A stretch of DNA of 64,000 nt from positions 14,147,037 through 14,211,036 of the forward strand of contig NC_052673.1 of NCBI RefSeq assembly GCF_016802725.1, given 5' to 3'. The translations under genes and the position numbers were made by a program. Numbering within the stretch: the first letter of the stretch is position 1; each line of letters starts with the position of its first letter. Source of the DNA: Solenopsis invicta. Its lineage: Eukaryota; Arthropoda; Insecta; Hymenoptera; Formicidae. Under the pieces are notes generated by a model. That model had not been told where the DNA came from. It made no database searches and saw nothing but the letters and a program-made list of their open reading frames with translations. Of the stretch, positions 41,754 to 54,713 are shown in pieces.

Positions 41754-44523
41754 AAAAATCTTATTTCCAAGAAGAAAAGAGCCTCTACATCAATTCTATG
41801 AAGATTCTGTTTTCAAAATATTATTCAACGTAACATTAAAGCACTTTTCACCAGAGTACTTTAAATTCTACTATGATACACGAGATGCGTCGCACTATTC
41901 CGAGAGTGTCGCGAAAACTCGACGTGAAAGTTCAAACGTCGACGAGGCGCAGGAAAGAAGCCCGCTGACGAAAAATCCGTCGGTGTTCAAGAGCGAGAAT
42001 CAGAACAAACGTGTCCATGCATATGTAGATGCGGCCACATCTGCAATGCAGATCTGCGCGGCATCGGCGAGTCGACCTTCGCGAAACCGAGTGATCCGAA
42101 ACTTCGCAATTCCGTATGAACCAATTCGAAAAATTACAAAATAAACTCAAATTAAAAGCGGACAGCTCAAGGGAGATGGATAGCCAGATGGATGAATAAA
42201 TAGTCAGAGAGAAAGAAGCAGAGAGAAGATAGAAAGAGAATCGAATTATAATAAGTAAAACAAAAATATTTTCTGCAGATCTCTCCAAATTATCAAATAA
42301 TGCAAACTCATTGTTTCACTTGTAACATTCTAGTACAATGTAGCGTTCCACTTAATACGTACTGTCTATAACTTTCAAACAAAAATTAGACATTAAAGTA
42401 AAATTAAAATATTATTTTTATAATCTACATTCTTTATATATCTTCTATATAACATTTATATAGAAGATTATGTGGCTAAACAATAAATAATATTAATCAA
42501 ATAGAATACTTTCCGAGCAACGATGTAATTAAAATATATAGATGATGTAAAATGTGCTTCAATCTACCAAACTTTCTGCAACATCTGGTTGAAAGTTAAT
42601 TTCTTAATTCTGAGGAAACTGCGTCCTGAAAAAGTTTCTCCCGAATGGTACAATTTCGCGAGTAAGAGTGAATTATATCGTTCGATTTATAACTGAGACG
42701 TAAATCCTTTTTACTTGCAACATGGTGCATTTTCGCGAAATCGAGTGTACAGAGAAGATTTAAGGATGCGCAACTGACTTCTTCCTACTACTAGCATGAC
42801 TCCATCTCTCTTCTCGAGATCGATCCGGAGTCGTCGATGTCTCCTTAAATCGTCGCAAGTGTGCCGCCGTGGCGTGAGCAAAGTAGACGCATAAGCGTAC
42901 ACGTACGAGAATAAATCGTCCATTCGCGCGGGAGAGATTTAAAAGATCACTCCCGCCTTTCGGAATAAATCTCACCCCCCACACTCGCTCGCGTGTTCTC
43001 GTAAAAATATCGCACAGCGCATGATATTCTGCGTGAGAGGATACAAGTGGTAGACACGGCGTCTCGCGTGAAGATATTCGAGGCGGTGATTTTATCTTTT
43101 CTTGTCTCCCTATTTTTCGAAACGAATTCGGCCGGAATTCTTTATACGGATCGATCGATATACAACCGAAATGTCGAAGCTAAAAATGGTAATTGTGTCA
43201 CAGGAGCAAAGCGAGTGTGTGAGATCGTCCCTATTTCATTGTAATGCTATAAAGGGGTTCCTGAAGAAGTTCTGAAAAAGTTACTTCTTTTTTTCTATAT
43301 TTACATTTGAAAAACGAAATTAAATGCTTTAGATAATTTTGACTGTCGACTTATTTAATGTAATACTATTTAACTGAAGAGTTAAACTGCCTAATTTATT
43401 ATACATTAAACTTTAAAGAATTCTTTAAAATTTTGTAACAAGTTTTCATATAACAAATTGTTTCATTAAATTTTTGCCAATAAATGCATACTTTGATCGT
43501 CTCTCGATTCTTCTTCAAAATACAAACCCTGAAAAGCTAATCACAAAAGTAAAGGATCAAAAAAAAGTTCCGAGTTCCTTATCGGAAGGGATAACTTGTT
43601 TTCTCTTTCTTTAATGACATCAGTTTGTGAGATGTTCGGTTAAATGGTCGTAACTGTGCCACGGGGACAAAGTTACAAGCTACACGTGGGTGAGAATAAA
43701 TCGTCTGACTTCTGGAAACGACGACGCGAAACGAGCTAACGTGTCATCGACTGCGACCCGACTGGGACCACCACTTCCTCCCTATAATGGAAGAAATATC
43801 TTCGAAACGTCGATATTCGGAGGGTACGAAAATGGCGACGAGAGAGTTCCTCACCTTCGAGAATGTCGACCACGAAATTTATGTGCTCCGCTTCGCGGCC
43901 AGTCATCTCTTCAATGTTGTTGTATGAAAATCAATTCAACTCACAGTGAGTTGCAAATTCTTAACATCGCTCCATTTTATCTCTCCGCTTTATGAAAAAA
44001 TTTAAGAATATAAATCTAGTTATTTGGCACGTCATACGCATTGGAGACGACGATGTGCAAAAAGTCTTTTCCAACAATGATAAAAAATAGAAAGTATTAA
44101 ATGAAAAAATAAATTAATCAGGATATCTCTTCCTCTCTATACGAATACTACACTGTGCACCGACGTTTCAGCACATCCTATACCAGAAAGCATTTTTTAT
44201 TAATAATGTATCCCGCGATTCTGCTATAGTGGTAGTCGCGACAAAACGAAACGACAGGAGAAAACGTTCTGTTATACTGCCTCGCTCACGACTTTGTTAC
44301 AGAGCGGCCTTGAGTTAGCGAAGCGAGTTTTTTAGTCCGAAGACAGCATCCAGAAGTATCGATATCCATTGTACCAGAATAAAATGTACACTCGATGGCA
44401 CGAATAGTGACGAGGCTATTTGTAGATGCGCATCGTACACATGAAAAAAGGCGATAACATTTCATAAAATTGTAATGCGTGCCTCGATACAAGTATTGTA
44501 AAATTTAATAACTGCACGCGAGA

Positions 44524-44553
44524 GAGAGTTATCGAGAGTTATCGAGAGTTATC
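44524..44553. repeat. Short tandem repeat, 3 x 10 bp
   Basis: Three units of GAGAGTTATC, about 0.32 kb inside the intron downstream of the S6 exon. Confidence 0.9.
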
Positions 44554-44872
44554 GATATTCAAATTAATTTCTTCTGTTATATATTATTTCTGTACAACAT
44601 TCCAGAAAAACAAACAGTTTGTTTCTTCTGAATTATAGAATCAGTTTTTCTGTTGTTATACACAATTTTATAAACTTTAACATTTTACCATTCAATACAT
44701 ATTAATTACTGTCCAATTGAAATTACGTTAAAGTTTATTTCAAAATTAAAGAAAAGAGCTAACGTTCTATAATTTATTTTTGAGTCTGAAGTTTAATTTG
44801 CAAAAACTGTTTTTGTTATCAAATTTTACACAAACTAGTGTTGTAATATTTCTAAATTATTATTACACTCAC

Positions 44873-45035
44873 CCTTTGCGCCTTGCGTTTGTCAGCACGT
44901 TGGTTTTGATGATATATTCTGCTGAAGTTACTGACGATAACAGGTACCGGTAAAGCGATCACTAGAACACCGCTCAAGGAGCATACACCCCCGACGATTT
45001 TTCCCGCAATCGTTTTCGGAACCATGTCACCGTAG
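44873..45035 (-). CDS. Shal: Shal/Kv4 potassium channel, exon for end of pore, S6 and start of C-terminal tail
   Basis: This internal exon encodes 54 full codons of an A-type voltage-gated K+ channel of the plasma membrane. It begins with the last base of a glycine codon, so the intron splits the GYGD selectivity filter, and continues YGDMVPKTIAGK. S6 covers about residues 17-37 with the PVP gating bend at 29-31, followed by SNFSRIYHQNQRADKRKAQR, which is diagnostic of the Kv4/Shal class rather than Shaker, Shab or Shaw. The acceptor is TTTCAG just before 45035 and the donor is GTGAGT at 44872-44867; both are canonical. The exon ends on a codon boundary that joins in frame to the exon at 25303. 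The residue after the YGDMVP motif is lysine. The preceding coding exons (T1 domain, S1-S5, pore helix) are not visible in the 19 kb upstream and must lie off the right edge. Family assignment is very secure; exact exon edges are inferred from splice consensus and phase. Confidence 0.96.
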
Positions 45036-46061
45036 CTGAAACACAAACAGAAAAATATTTGTTAAAGCAACAGTTCCATAACTTGTACAAGATGTCATTC
45101 CTAAGTTTCGTAAAATAAGAATTATTGCCAAGAACATATATGAAATTAATGATTTATGCTTCTGGAGTAACAAATCTTTCTTCTTAAATATCAAAATATT
45201 AAAAAATTGAATATTTTGATAAAAATAGAATATTTTCGAATACCTCGATTTACAACCATATAATATTTTATAAATTCTTTCCAAATTCCGGAACTTAATG
45301 TTATAAAGTTTATAAATTCTTGAATATATAGAGTAAGGTACCGATACCACTTTATGATACTGTATGTTTTATTTTATTCTGTGCAACTTTTATCTATCTT
45401 ATAGCATTATCAATAGGTATCCCAATTTACACTGCATCCCAGTTTTACGTTTTAAATTGCATTATAAGAAAAATAAGAAAGAGAAAAATATAAATAAAGT
45501 AATTTTAAATCGTGCAAATTTTATTCTCGTTTTCAAAGAATTTGCTTCTAACAGAGTTTATATAGAACAAGCCACGGGTATAAGAATTATTATATGTATG
45601 CCTTTATATCAATATTTTACTTTTTTAATTATCAAAATGGATCATGTTTTTATCAGAATTAATAAAGTGTAACATTTAATTTCCGTGAAAGATAAATGCC
45701 TCTTTAAGAGACCTATGTCAGTTTTGCTGACTTTCTCCTATAAATTCTAAAAATTTTAGTATAATTATTTATTATTATAAATTATAAAACGTAGAGAAAA
45801 ATCTGAAAAAATTCACAAAATCCAAAAACTCGAAAAAATAAACGACAATATACTTCAAGATGTTTAAATACTGTAGCTTGCAATTTAGATATTAGAAGTC
45901 AGAAAATCCGATAATTATAGTTTTTGGAAATTTTATATCCCAAAATCCACGAAAATCTTAGAATTGCGCATTCTATAAGCCAATACATTTCACAACTCGA
46001 GGATTTCCAAATTCGTAGAATCACGTTCATTTCGAGAGATATCATACATAATTCTAACCGA

Positions 46062-46091
46062 ATTATGTCACGCTTCATTATGTCACGCTTC
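46062..46091. repeat. Short tandem repeat, 2 x 15 bp
   Basis: Two adjoining perfect units of ATTATGTCACGCTTC. Confidence 0.9.
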
Positions 46092-48427
46092 GCATAACAG
46101 AAATTCATTCACGAAACATTGTTATGAGCGTTGTTGGCGACACAAAACAGTAGCAGCTTAGACAAACGATCCGGACAAATGTTTAGAAGGCACGATGGAA
46201 TTATGCATTCCCGACGTTGTCGCCCGCGGGAGCACGCATCACGACGAGGGAAACTGGAGAGCGTGGATAATTCACATCGTGCTTGAAGAATCCAGCCGTA
46301 AAAGATACGTTCGCTCTCGTTTCTCAGCCGTGCAAATGTCCGTTCGTAAAACTTTTCCGCGGCTACAGACTGGCTCGCTGGTCGTAGTCGTCCATTTCCC
46401 GCAAAGTTTCCCAGTCCAGCCCCATTACACATTTACTGTGTATCGAGTAGCGCAAATACGCGACCGTGCAAATATGCGCGAACCCGCGGCTATTTGTTCA
46501 ATTCTCTTTCGTGACAACGCGCTTGAATATTTACATATCACTAGAATTGCAACAGCAAAACGTGTGTTAACAATTTTTTTTTCTGGAAACTATTTTTCTT
46601 GGCAAATATTTTATAATTGAAATAATTAAATCGCAGAAGCATCAGATCAAATAAAATTCTAAAAATCAAATATTTCTCGAAATCTAATAGAAATGGAAAA
46701 CATGAATTAAATTGCAAATTAATATATTCGCGAAAGAATTATTATTCACCCAGTGTCGAATGTAAATTTAAATCGCATGAATAATAACGCATATATTTCT
46801 TGTACTCGTATTAAAGTAAGAACATGTGTGGTCTATATTATTCTTGGTCACTTTAGTTACATTTGTCCGAAAAGGATGATTTTTTCAAGATATTCCTTAC
46901 GAATTTGTCTCTCTCCACCCGCTGACGAGCATCCCTTTGTGCCTCAATAACTCCTCATACGCGAGATATTTCTGACTGACATTTCCAAATGTTATCTCAT
47001 CTTTTTACGCCGACTACTATATATTTCGCAATTTGTCGCGCACGTCCGCATTTCCCGCTGGTTTCGTCTATGACGTATATCCTCCGTTCAAGCAGAGCGA
47101 ATCCTGCAGGTGCGACAGACGGTAACGTGCGAGTTCAAGAAAGACACAATAACGGAAAGATTTGAAACAATGGCATCTTTAAAGAAAACCATTGCGACTG
47201 ACAGGAAAATATTTAAGCATAAAATGCTCACATATTTATATTTAAAATATTCTTCGACCACTCAAAAATTCCAAAAGGACAGAGGATACTTTTGTGTGCT
47301 GATTGCGAAAACGTATAAAAAGAGTATCGCATTATTACCGAGGAAACCAACTATGTTATACTGTGCACAATAGCGATCATTTATTCTGCCGACATGCCTC
47401 ACTCGAGAGATCAAAAATAGGCGCACGCGGAAAAGAGATAGAGTCCATGGAAGGGAGGGGAAATGAAGTGTAATGGATCGCACTCGACAGCTACAGATCG
47501 TTCCTTTTTCCAGCGAATTTCTCGAACCGCACGCAATTTCGGCTCGTAACGAAGCGAGCAAAAGTAAAGGGAAGCTCTATTCTGCAAACAACATGACATG
47601 AGTCTGAGGGAAAAAAAATGTTTTCTTAGAAATGATCGATCACTCAATATCCTGTGCGATACATCGCAAAAGCTGTTATTTATTATATCTTGAATTATTA
47701 AGGAGGAAATACGTAAGCCTACAACGTACTCTTCAATAATAAAATAATTTGTTATTAATCTAACCTAAAAATGCTGGAAAAATTTATTATAAAATATTCT
47801 TTCATTATAAATTCTGTAAACTCTTTAATTATAATTCTATACTTCAGATTGGTTTAATTTTAGAATTACAGATTTTAAAAATGTGAAAAAAAAACTTAAA
47901 TTTTATAATTGTAAATATTTTATTTATTATTGTTGAACCTCATATTTCTCTAGATTTAACAATTACAAATCTTTTTATGTATTAAAATCTTCCAAGTTTG
48001 CATATAAATTTCACAAATTCTAAGATCCAATAAATTTTCGTTTAGTGTACTTCAATTTTTGAATTCTATGACATCGCTCCTCACTTAATAAATTTAAAAA
48101 ATTCTTAAAAGTAAAAACTCGACAAACTGCAAACTGTTATAATATCGAATAATACAAATATTTGCACCATGTGTTATAAAATAATTGCAGTAACAAAAAT
48201 AGTATGATAATAAAATACAAAAAAGATATATATTAACAAATAATAAATTTTGGCATAAATTACAATCGAGTCTTTTTAAAAGAAGTCACTTTTTGTTATT
48301 CCTCTAATAAATTAAAAACGAATATTAAATGTTTTCTATATTCTCAAGCATAACTTATGAACAATATTTTCTTCTGTCTCATAATGTAAATATTTGTCTA
48401 TCCAAAATATCCACACAAAAAAAAAGT

Positions 48428-48464
48428 GAAAGTTGACCTGGAATTGCAGGTCACGCGAACTTTC
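48428..48464. promoter_or_regulatory. Everted TGACCT/AGGTCA pair inside a larger inverted repeat
   Basis: TGACCT (48434-48439) and AGGTCA (48448-48453) are two nuclear-receptor half-sites in everted orientation with an 8-base spacer. They are enclosed by GAAAGT and ACTTTC arms. The site begins a GC-richer patch (to about 48.60 kb) in an otherwise AT-rich Shal intron. It could be a hormone-receptor element in an intronic enhancer or a chance inverted repeat. Confidence 0.25.
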
Positions 48465-49704
48465 GCCCGAGCTCGGTTTTCCTGGTTGGCAGTAATTCTA
48501 CCGCGCCCTATGGCCCCCCGGGCCCGTTTCTCCACCCTGATTTACGTTTCCCACGGACTTTTACAGCGACCATGAAACTCGTCCTAGCGGGATCTCACCT
48601 GATGCTCGCCTTATCGTCTTTCGCGCACGTGATATGCTCCGTGTTATTGATTTTCCTCCTTTCTCGCACCTTTTATTTAATTAACAATTTTTCACGTCAG
48701 TTATTTATCGATCGAACAATTTTTTTTCCTTACATGATTATCTTTCGTGGGGAGTATCTTCCACACGGGTAAATCAGTCTCTCAGTAAACAAGCCAGGTA
48801 TGAACGATTAAAAATAATTAATGCATTAGTTGAACCTAAGAATAAATACTGTTATCAACAAAAAGATAATGTCAGATTGGAAATTCTAACAAGTGACACG
48901 ATATGAAAAAAAAAAATAATATATATTCACAAATGTTATTTATTACAAAAGATCGATTATATATCGAAATTAATTTCTTAATCCAAATCTATTGTTTTTA
49001 AGCGAAATATAAAAACAACTCTAGACATTTAATACGCATATCAAATACGTATTAATATTTAAATCAAATCGTATATTTAATTATAAAAGTCTCTATTTAA
49101 TTGTATAAGTGGCACTCTTACTTAAGAGTCTATACCAAGATCTTAAAGATTTAAAAATTAATAAGTCATTTACATCCTCTAAAAATAGATAAACTTGTTA
49201 CAAAGCACAATTAACTTATTTCGCTCCACAATAATATCGTACGCTCAAAATAGACAAATATCGAGCGTGAGAGATTAGAAATTGCAGGTCGTACGAGTTC
49301 AAGGCAAACGCTCTCGGGTCGAGCCAATGGAGACTGATTTTTCTTTTCAATGTAGCCGGGACACGCGACGTAGCGAGTTTAGAACCGGCGAAAACGTAGG
49401 ATTTAGTGATCTATTTTTAGACAAGCGCGCCTTGGGCGGCCGCCTAACAACTACCTGGGACTTAGCCGGATTTCATAGACCAGGTCGAACTCGCAGTTAA
49501 ATCACAAATGCGACTGTCAATGTAAGCGAAGAAAAATTAATACCACGCTCAGAGATTTCGAGAACAAGCGACGAAGCGATCAAACGGAGATTAGCTTTAC
49601 AAGTTTCTCAATGTGATCCGAAAATTAATGGACGTAACACGCGAAAAGTTTTCCTGCAACACGAAAAAATAAAATGCAATCTGTGCATGTAACAGATGCA
49701 TGTA

Positions 49705-50243
49705 CACGGAAAGATAGATTGATTGGTTCAGTAAAGTTACAGCTTGCTGCACGAATTCAACATCTAACTAAGAAGATTTGTTAGTTCAACAAAAAAATAA
49801 TTCTGAAAGGTTCAGTAAAGTTACAGCTTGCTGCACGAATTCAACATCTAACTAAGAAGATTTGTTAGTTCAACAAAAAAATAATTCTGAAAGCAATGAA
49901 TTATTAGAACAAGCAATTCTTTGTTACATTAAAAATTGCTAATGTAAAATTATCTTCTATACAGCAGCAAAAAAAGTACACACCTTAGCTAGTACGCTTT
50001 ACTAAAAATTTTAATTCATAGACTTGATTGTTTTTCGCAGAAAATTATCTTGCTGTATTAATAAATTTGCTGTGCTTTTATAACAAATATAATTAGTTAT
50101 AATTGTTAATTTTATTCAACTGTAAAACTTTGCTACTTTAATATAAACAACTAGCTGTTAATATGTTACATTACAGCTATAGATTTGTTGAATCAGTAAA
50201 GTTCTTAGTTGTTTCAACAAATTATTCTTGTCGCAATGTTCCG
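49705..50243. mobile_element. Candidate TA-flanked inverted-repeat element containing an 84 bp tandem duplication
   Basis: The left tip, CACGGAAAGAT, follows TA at 49703-49704. The right tip, TTCCG, precedes TA at 50244-50245; compared with the CACGG ends of the 54.5 kb family it lacks two bases. Behind the tips, diverged inverted stretches are visible (left TTCAACATCTAACTAAGAAG; right, reversed, TGAAACAACTAAGAAC). The left part is duplicated in tandem. No coding sequence. The shared CACGGAAAGA tip suggests it was moved by the same transposase as the 54.5 kb family. Confidence 0.4.
49725..49892. repeat. Perfect tandem duplication, 2 x 84 bp
   Basis: Unit 49725-49808 is repeated without a visible difference at 49809-49892, starting GGTTCAGTAAAGTTACAGC and ending ATAATTCTGAAA. 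Perfect identity in an otherwise drifting AT-rich intron means a recent duplication, or possibly an assembly artefact. Confidence 0.95.
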
Positions 50244-51260
50244 TAATTGTATCATTAATATGCAATTAATCAATTTCAATTGTAACAATTCAAAATCGAT
50301 TTTCTCGTAATGACTATTCAGTTTTAAATATCTGTATATCTAAGCTTCAAATTAACATACCGCTCAAAATCCGTTTAAAATTATACAAAGATTAATGAAA
50401 TTACGTGAATTATCTAAAACTATTTTATTATCAATTTATGTAACTTTAAAGTTTATTTAAAAAAAACGAACTCACAGTAATCACTAACTTAAAAACTGTT
50501 AAAGTTTCAACGTTATTACCGAGAGAAGAAGTTCGAATCTAGGTTGATAAAAAAATCTGTAAATAAAAGAAAAAAAACGGAATATCCGGCATTCATATCT
50601 AAGAGATTAATCAAATTTTGAAGTTAACTCAAACTCTTAAATAAGTGCGATAAAACTTTTATACGAGCTCTCTCTTTCTGTTTCTTTTCCTCATTTTCTC
50701 ACATCGAATTTCTCGGCAAATATTCCAATTTTAATCTTCAGCAGTTACACATAAAAGTTCAAAGAAACTTAATATATATGCATACAAATTTAGAAAAATT
50801 GTCACAAGAAATAAATAATGATGCATTAATTCACATGGTACTCTGCAATAAACTGCGACTTACGAGAGTTGTTCTCGCTAAAGATAAAACCTCTGTCACA
50901 ACAGGTATCTTCTAAATGCAAAAGTTTCGCGAATTAGCAAAGTTCGCACAAACTGCGGACGCCGTTGTCGTCGCGATCTTCCTTACCTCGTTTCGTCATG
51001 GGAGCGGTTTTACGCGCACATTTATAATGTACGCAAGTAGCCACGCGAGAACACTATGAGGAAAGAAAATGTACAAAAACGTGCAATTACACTCTTCTGT
51101 ATTTTAACGCAGAAAACGGAAAATTCACTTAAAATATCCGAGTAAAGCACTGTAAAATGATTCAAATAAAAATAGTTGATATGTAAGTTATATAAGAAAT
51201 GACATTAATATTAATATGACACACAGAAGTAATTTCTGTAGCTACTAACATTTTAAAAAT

Positions 51261-51487
51261 ATATGGCAAAACAATTTTACTGCAGCATTTAAAAATTAAC
51301 TAAATACAGATTAGAAAAGAATATTATGTTGGGTCACCAAAATAATTATAGAACACCTAAGAATGATAACCTTGCTACAAACAATTTTGACGTTCTAGTA
51401 ACCAAGTTAAATATCCGACACAGTTTCTTAAATAATTCAACATAATTATTTTCCGATCTGTATTTGTAAAATTGTTCTTTCCATGTG
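51261..51487. mobile_element. Long-terminal-inverted-repeat MITE family, copy 3 (degraded)
   Basis: The left arm has AACTAAATACAGATTAGAAA and CACCAAAATAATTATAGAAC. The right arm reads TAATTATTTTCCGATCTGTA then TTGTTCTTTCCATGTG. It is the same arm order as the other copies, with more substitutions and small deletions. End coordinates are approximate. Confidence 0.6.
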
Positions 51488-54400
51488 AACAAAAGTAAAA
51501 TTCAATGCTTTAATTAATCTTGAAAAAAACATGTATACAATTTTATAAAATTATATACAAATAATACATATTACAAAGAAAAAATGTTAAGGAATTTATT
51601 ATTTAATAATTTTACGATTACAATTTTTATATATATTAGTAAATATTATTTTAAAGCTTGATTCAGTAAATTAAGTCTAAATACCAAATAAATCTAAGTT
51701 TCTTGTTGAGATCGCAAAAAAAAATAGAACTCATTTTCATTGGCATCATTAATAATTTGCAAAAAATGCATCTCTAGAAAAATGTGAGAAGAAAAACATA
51801 ATACAATTTTGTATAAATTTCTCTCCCTTTTAAATCTTTTAAACTAAGAAAACGCTTTTGTGTGTGTTATCATGGGTATTATATAACTATAATATATGTA
51901 ATATCGAGAAAATATGTCACAAGAAAAAGGCATCTTTAAGAAAGAAAACCCGCAGGATACAAAATAACTCATTTAATGCTGGAAAAAGTATTAAGTTGTT
52001 TTATTTTCCAAACTTGTTGGCTAAAAAAGACTATGAACCAAGCAAATAATGTAGCCTTACATCGCGGCTCCAGCTGTGCAAAACCAATAACACGATTCTA
52101 TCAACATGACAAAATATTCCACAACTTCGAAAAACGTACAATGTTATACGACTGGATTTCATTGGTTTGTAGATTCTAAAGTTAAACTGCATTTCCATAA
52201 CGTGAGAACAATGTACTTTCTGGTTATTTTCATAACAAGATATTTCAAGAAATGAGATCAATTAGGCTAATTGTAACATTGCATTAGAACAATTATAACT
52301 TTATAATATTTTTCAATTGTATGATTTGAAATAATATATATGCAATATAAATAACCATTATTTACCAATTTTTATAATATCCTTAGCACCTATCATTAAA
52401 AAATATTTTGGATAATATATATTATTAATTATATATATTCTCTTGATTGACATCACATATATCTCGCAGAAAACAAAAGTATATTATTAGCTGATAAAAA
52501 TTTTTAATCTAGTATTAATTCTAATACTTCAATGAATTTTAAATCTTAATCAAATTTGGTTTAAAATATGAATTTTTAGTTTATTCACAAATACGTTCGT
52601 TTGTAAACATACTATAGCTTTGATTTACGTTGACAGTCATGAATACAGCAAAAGCTTCTAACACAAGATCTATGCATCACCGGCTCATCGCGTTGCAGCT
52701 ACCTCGCATGGTCGCACACTTTTCTCTCCTTGTGCCATTGTTTAGTAGTCATGGTGACCTACTTCTCTTTTTAAACAACATTCGTCAGGTAAAAGATTGT
52801 AAGGAACCATATAACAAAGAGCTTCAAACTTTTTATATTTATACAATGATACTTAGTCCCTTACAATTTTGTACTTCACAATAACCCAATTGCAAAAGAA
52901 GAAAAGGACTAAATTTGTTTCGTGATGTAATACACAATTTCCATTAACTTTGAATATATGTCACAGTTTAGTCTCTAACAAATACTCGCAACTTTTTTCA
53001 ATCAAAAGTTTTATTTTTGTACACATTATTTCTTTGTACAATTAAAACTTTTTTTATCTATAATTATCGTCAATAAATTTACATCATATTATATCAATTA
53101 TATTAATCCAAATAACATAAAAATTGTCTTTATATGTAATTATAGAATATTATAAACATGAATTATATACATGTAATTTATATAAATATTTTAGTTTCGT
53201 TAATATATTTATAATCTCAATTTTTCCAATTTACTTTGACTTCAAATATGAACTAGTTTTTTAGCGATAATATTTTTAAATGTTATCGATTTCTTAAGCT
53301 ACTTTTATCAGCTGTTAATATATTTAAAAATTTCTTTTTTGTGTTCCAAAGAATGAATATACACTTGTCCTACTTTTTATGTTGAAGGTGTAATAAAGAG
53401 CAGAGTTAAAAATAACAAACCTAACATGGTTTTGCTTTTCGAACGTGGATACATACATGGATACATATTGACAGATACCTGGTACATTTTTTTCTATACC
53501 AGGTACACAGTCGCGCGTTCTGAAAATAGTCAAGACCTTTTTATTTATCTTCGCGTACGACAAAATCATTAAAACCAAAGCGGGCAAATTTTAGCTTTAA
53601 TGAATTTGTATTTGCTCATGAAGTAAACGACATTGTTTGAAGGGAAAAGGCGAAAACCGATCGGCTATGAGGACTGTTTGCTCTTCATTGTCAACGTTCA
53701 CAGAAACAACTCAATGCACGTACACTGATCGATAAGATAGTTATAGGTATTTGTAACTAGAGATTTCGGATCAGAAGCAATCAATGCATATCAATGCACA
53801 TAAAACTGATGTGTTTACAATTTAAATTAAAAAATAATTTAAAAATTAAATAAAAACAAGAAAGAAAAGAGAAAGAAAAAGACACAATTTACTTGCTTCT
53901 TAAGAAAAAATGTAATCCATAATAATTTTATTTAACAAATTTTATTTAATAATAATATTATTCTTCATATCATAAATCGTTTTTTTTTAATTTGTATATT
54001 ATCTGTTATAACAATAACGTAATTACAAAATTATCATTTTTTTAATTATCTGCAAAAAAGAATTTTAATGAGAATTCAAAACACTGAATGAGCAGCTAGA
54101 TATTTTATTCTTCTATACTAGACCAATTCGTAATACTAAAATTGCATTAGAAAATAATATTACAAATTTTAATAATTCAAAACATTCAAACCAGAAAAAT
54201 ATAAAAAAATGTTTTTGTTTTGGAAAGCTATGTTTTTTTTTTTAAATTATGTCGATGTAGCAAATAAACGATATACAAAAATAATATAAAAAGTAGTATA
54301 TATTCTAAAAGAAGATTGAGCGATAAGTTATGTATAAGTTTCTTATACATTTTTTTCTGTTCTCTCTGTATCAAGCGAACTTTCATGAATCCTATGTTTA

Positions 54401-54488
54401 AATTTCCATTATGAATGTGTACAATGTTCCAATAATATTTCTGACAGGCTAAAGCAAAAACGTTCCTATTCGTAATGTATAACCTGTA

Positions 54489-54713
54489 CAGAAAGATCGG
54501 TTTTGTTGAAGTATCGAAAAATTTAGCAGGATCTGAAAATAATTTTGTTGGATCATTAAAATAATTATGTGGAACGCTCAAGCTGGTTGCTAAAATATTA
54601 AAGCTTTTTGCAGCATTGTTCATCATACATATTCTGATGGACCAACAAAATTATTTTTCGATCTATATTCAGTTAAATTTCTAGATACTGCAACAAATCT
54701 GTATTTTTCCGTG
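54489..54713. mobile_element. Long-terminal-inverted-repeat MITE family, copy 4, flanked by TA
   Basis: This 225 bp element is bounded by TA at 54487-54488 and TA at 54714-54715. The right tip, TTTTTCCGTG, is the inverse of CACGGAAAAA; the left tip, CAGAAAGATCGG, is the same sequence with a two-base loss. Inside are GGATCTGAAAATAATTTTGT on the left and ACAAAATTATTTTTCGATCT on the right, plus the central GCAGCATTGTTCATCA shared with copy 1. The TA duplication and CACGG tips point to the Tc1/mariner superfamily. The internal minus-strand reading frame is fortuitous. Confidence 0.75.

Larger units (their letters stand above)
25304..44872 (-). other. Shal: Shal intron between the S6 exon and the tail exon (19.6 kb)
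   Basis: The intron is bounded by donor GTGAGT (44872-44867) and acceptor TTACAG ending at 25304. It contains one member of the long-inverted-repeat element family (25.8 kb), a compact nested hairpin element (27.2 kb) and a TC microsatellite (41.7 kb). A GC-richer stretch at about 28.96-29.54 kb holds only short reading frames on both strands. Short tandem repeats include three 10 bp units at 44524-44553. I see no nested gene that I can support. Confidence 0.85.

Noticed and set aside
45016..45034. Lysine after YGDMVP as a possible unusual pore residue
   Set aside because: I am not sure which residue is usual at this place across Shal proteins; Kv2 channels also have lysine here, so novelty cannot be claimed.
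46195..46620. 141-codon plus-strand frame
   Set aside because: No recognisable motif, no hydrophobic or domain pattern, overlapping frame on the other strand; probably chance in a less AT-rich patch.
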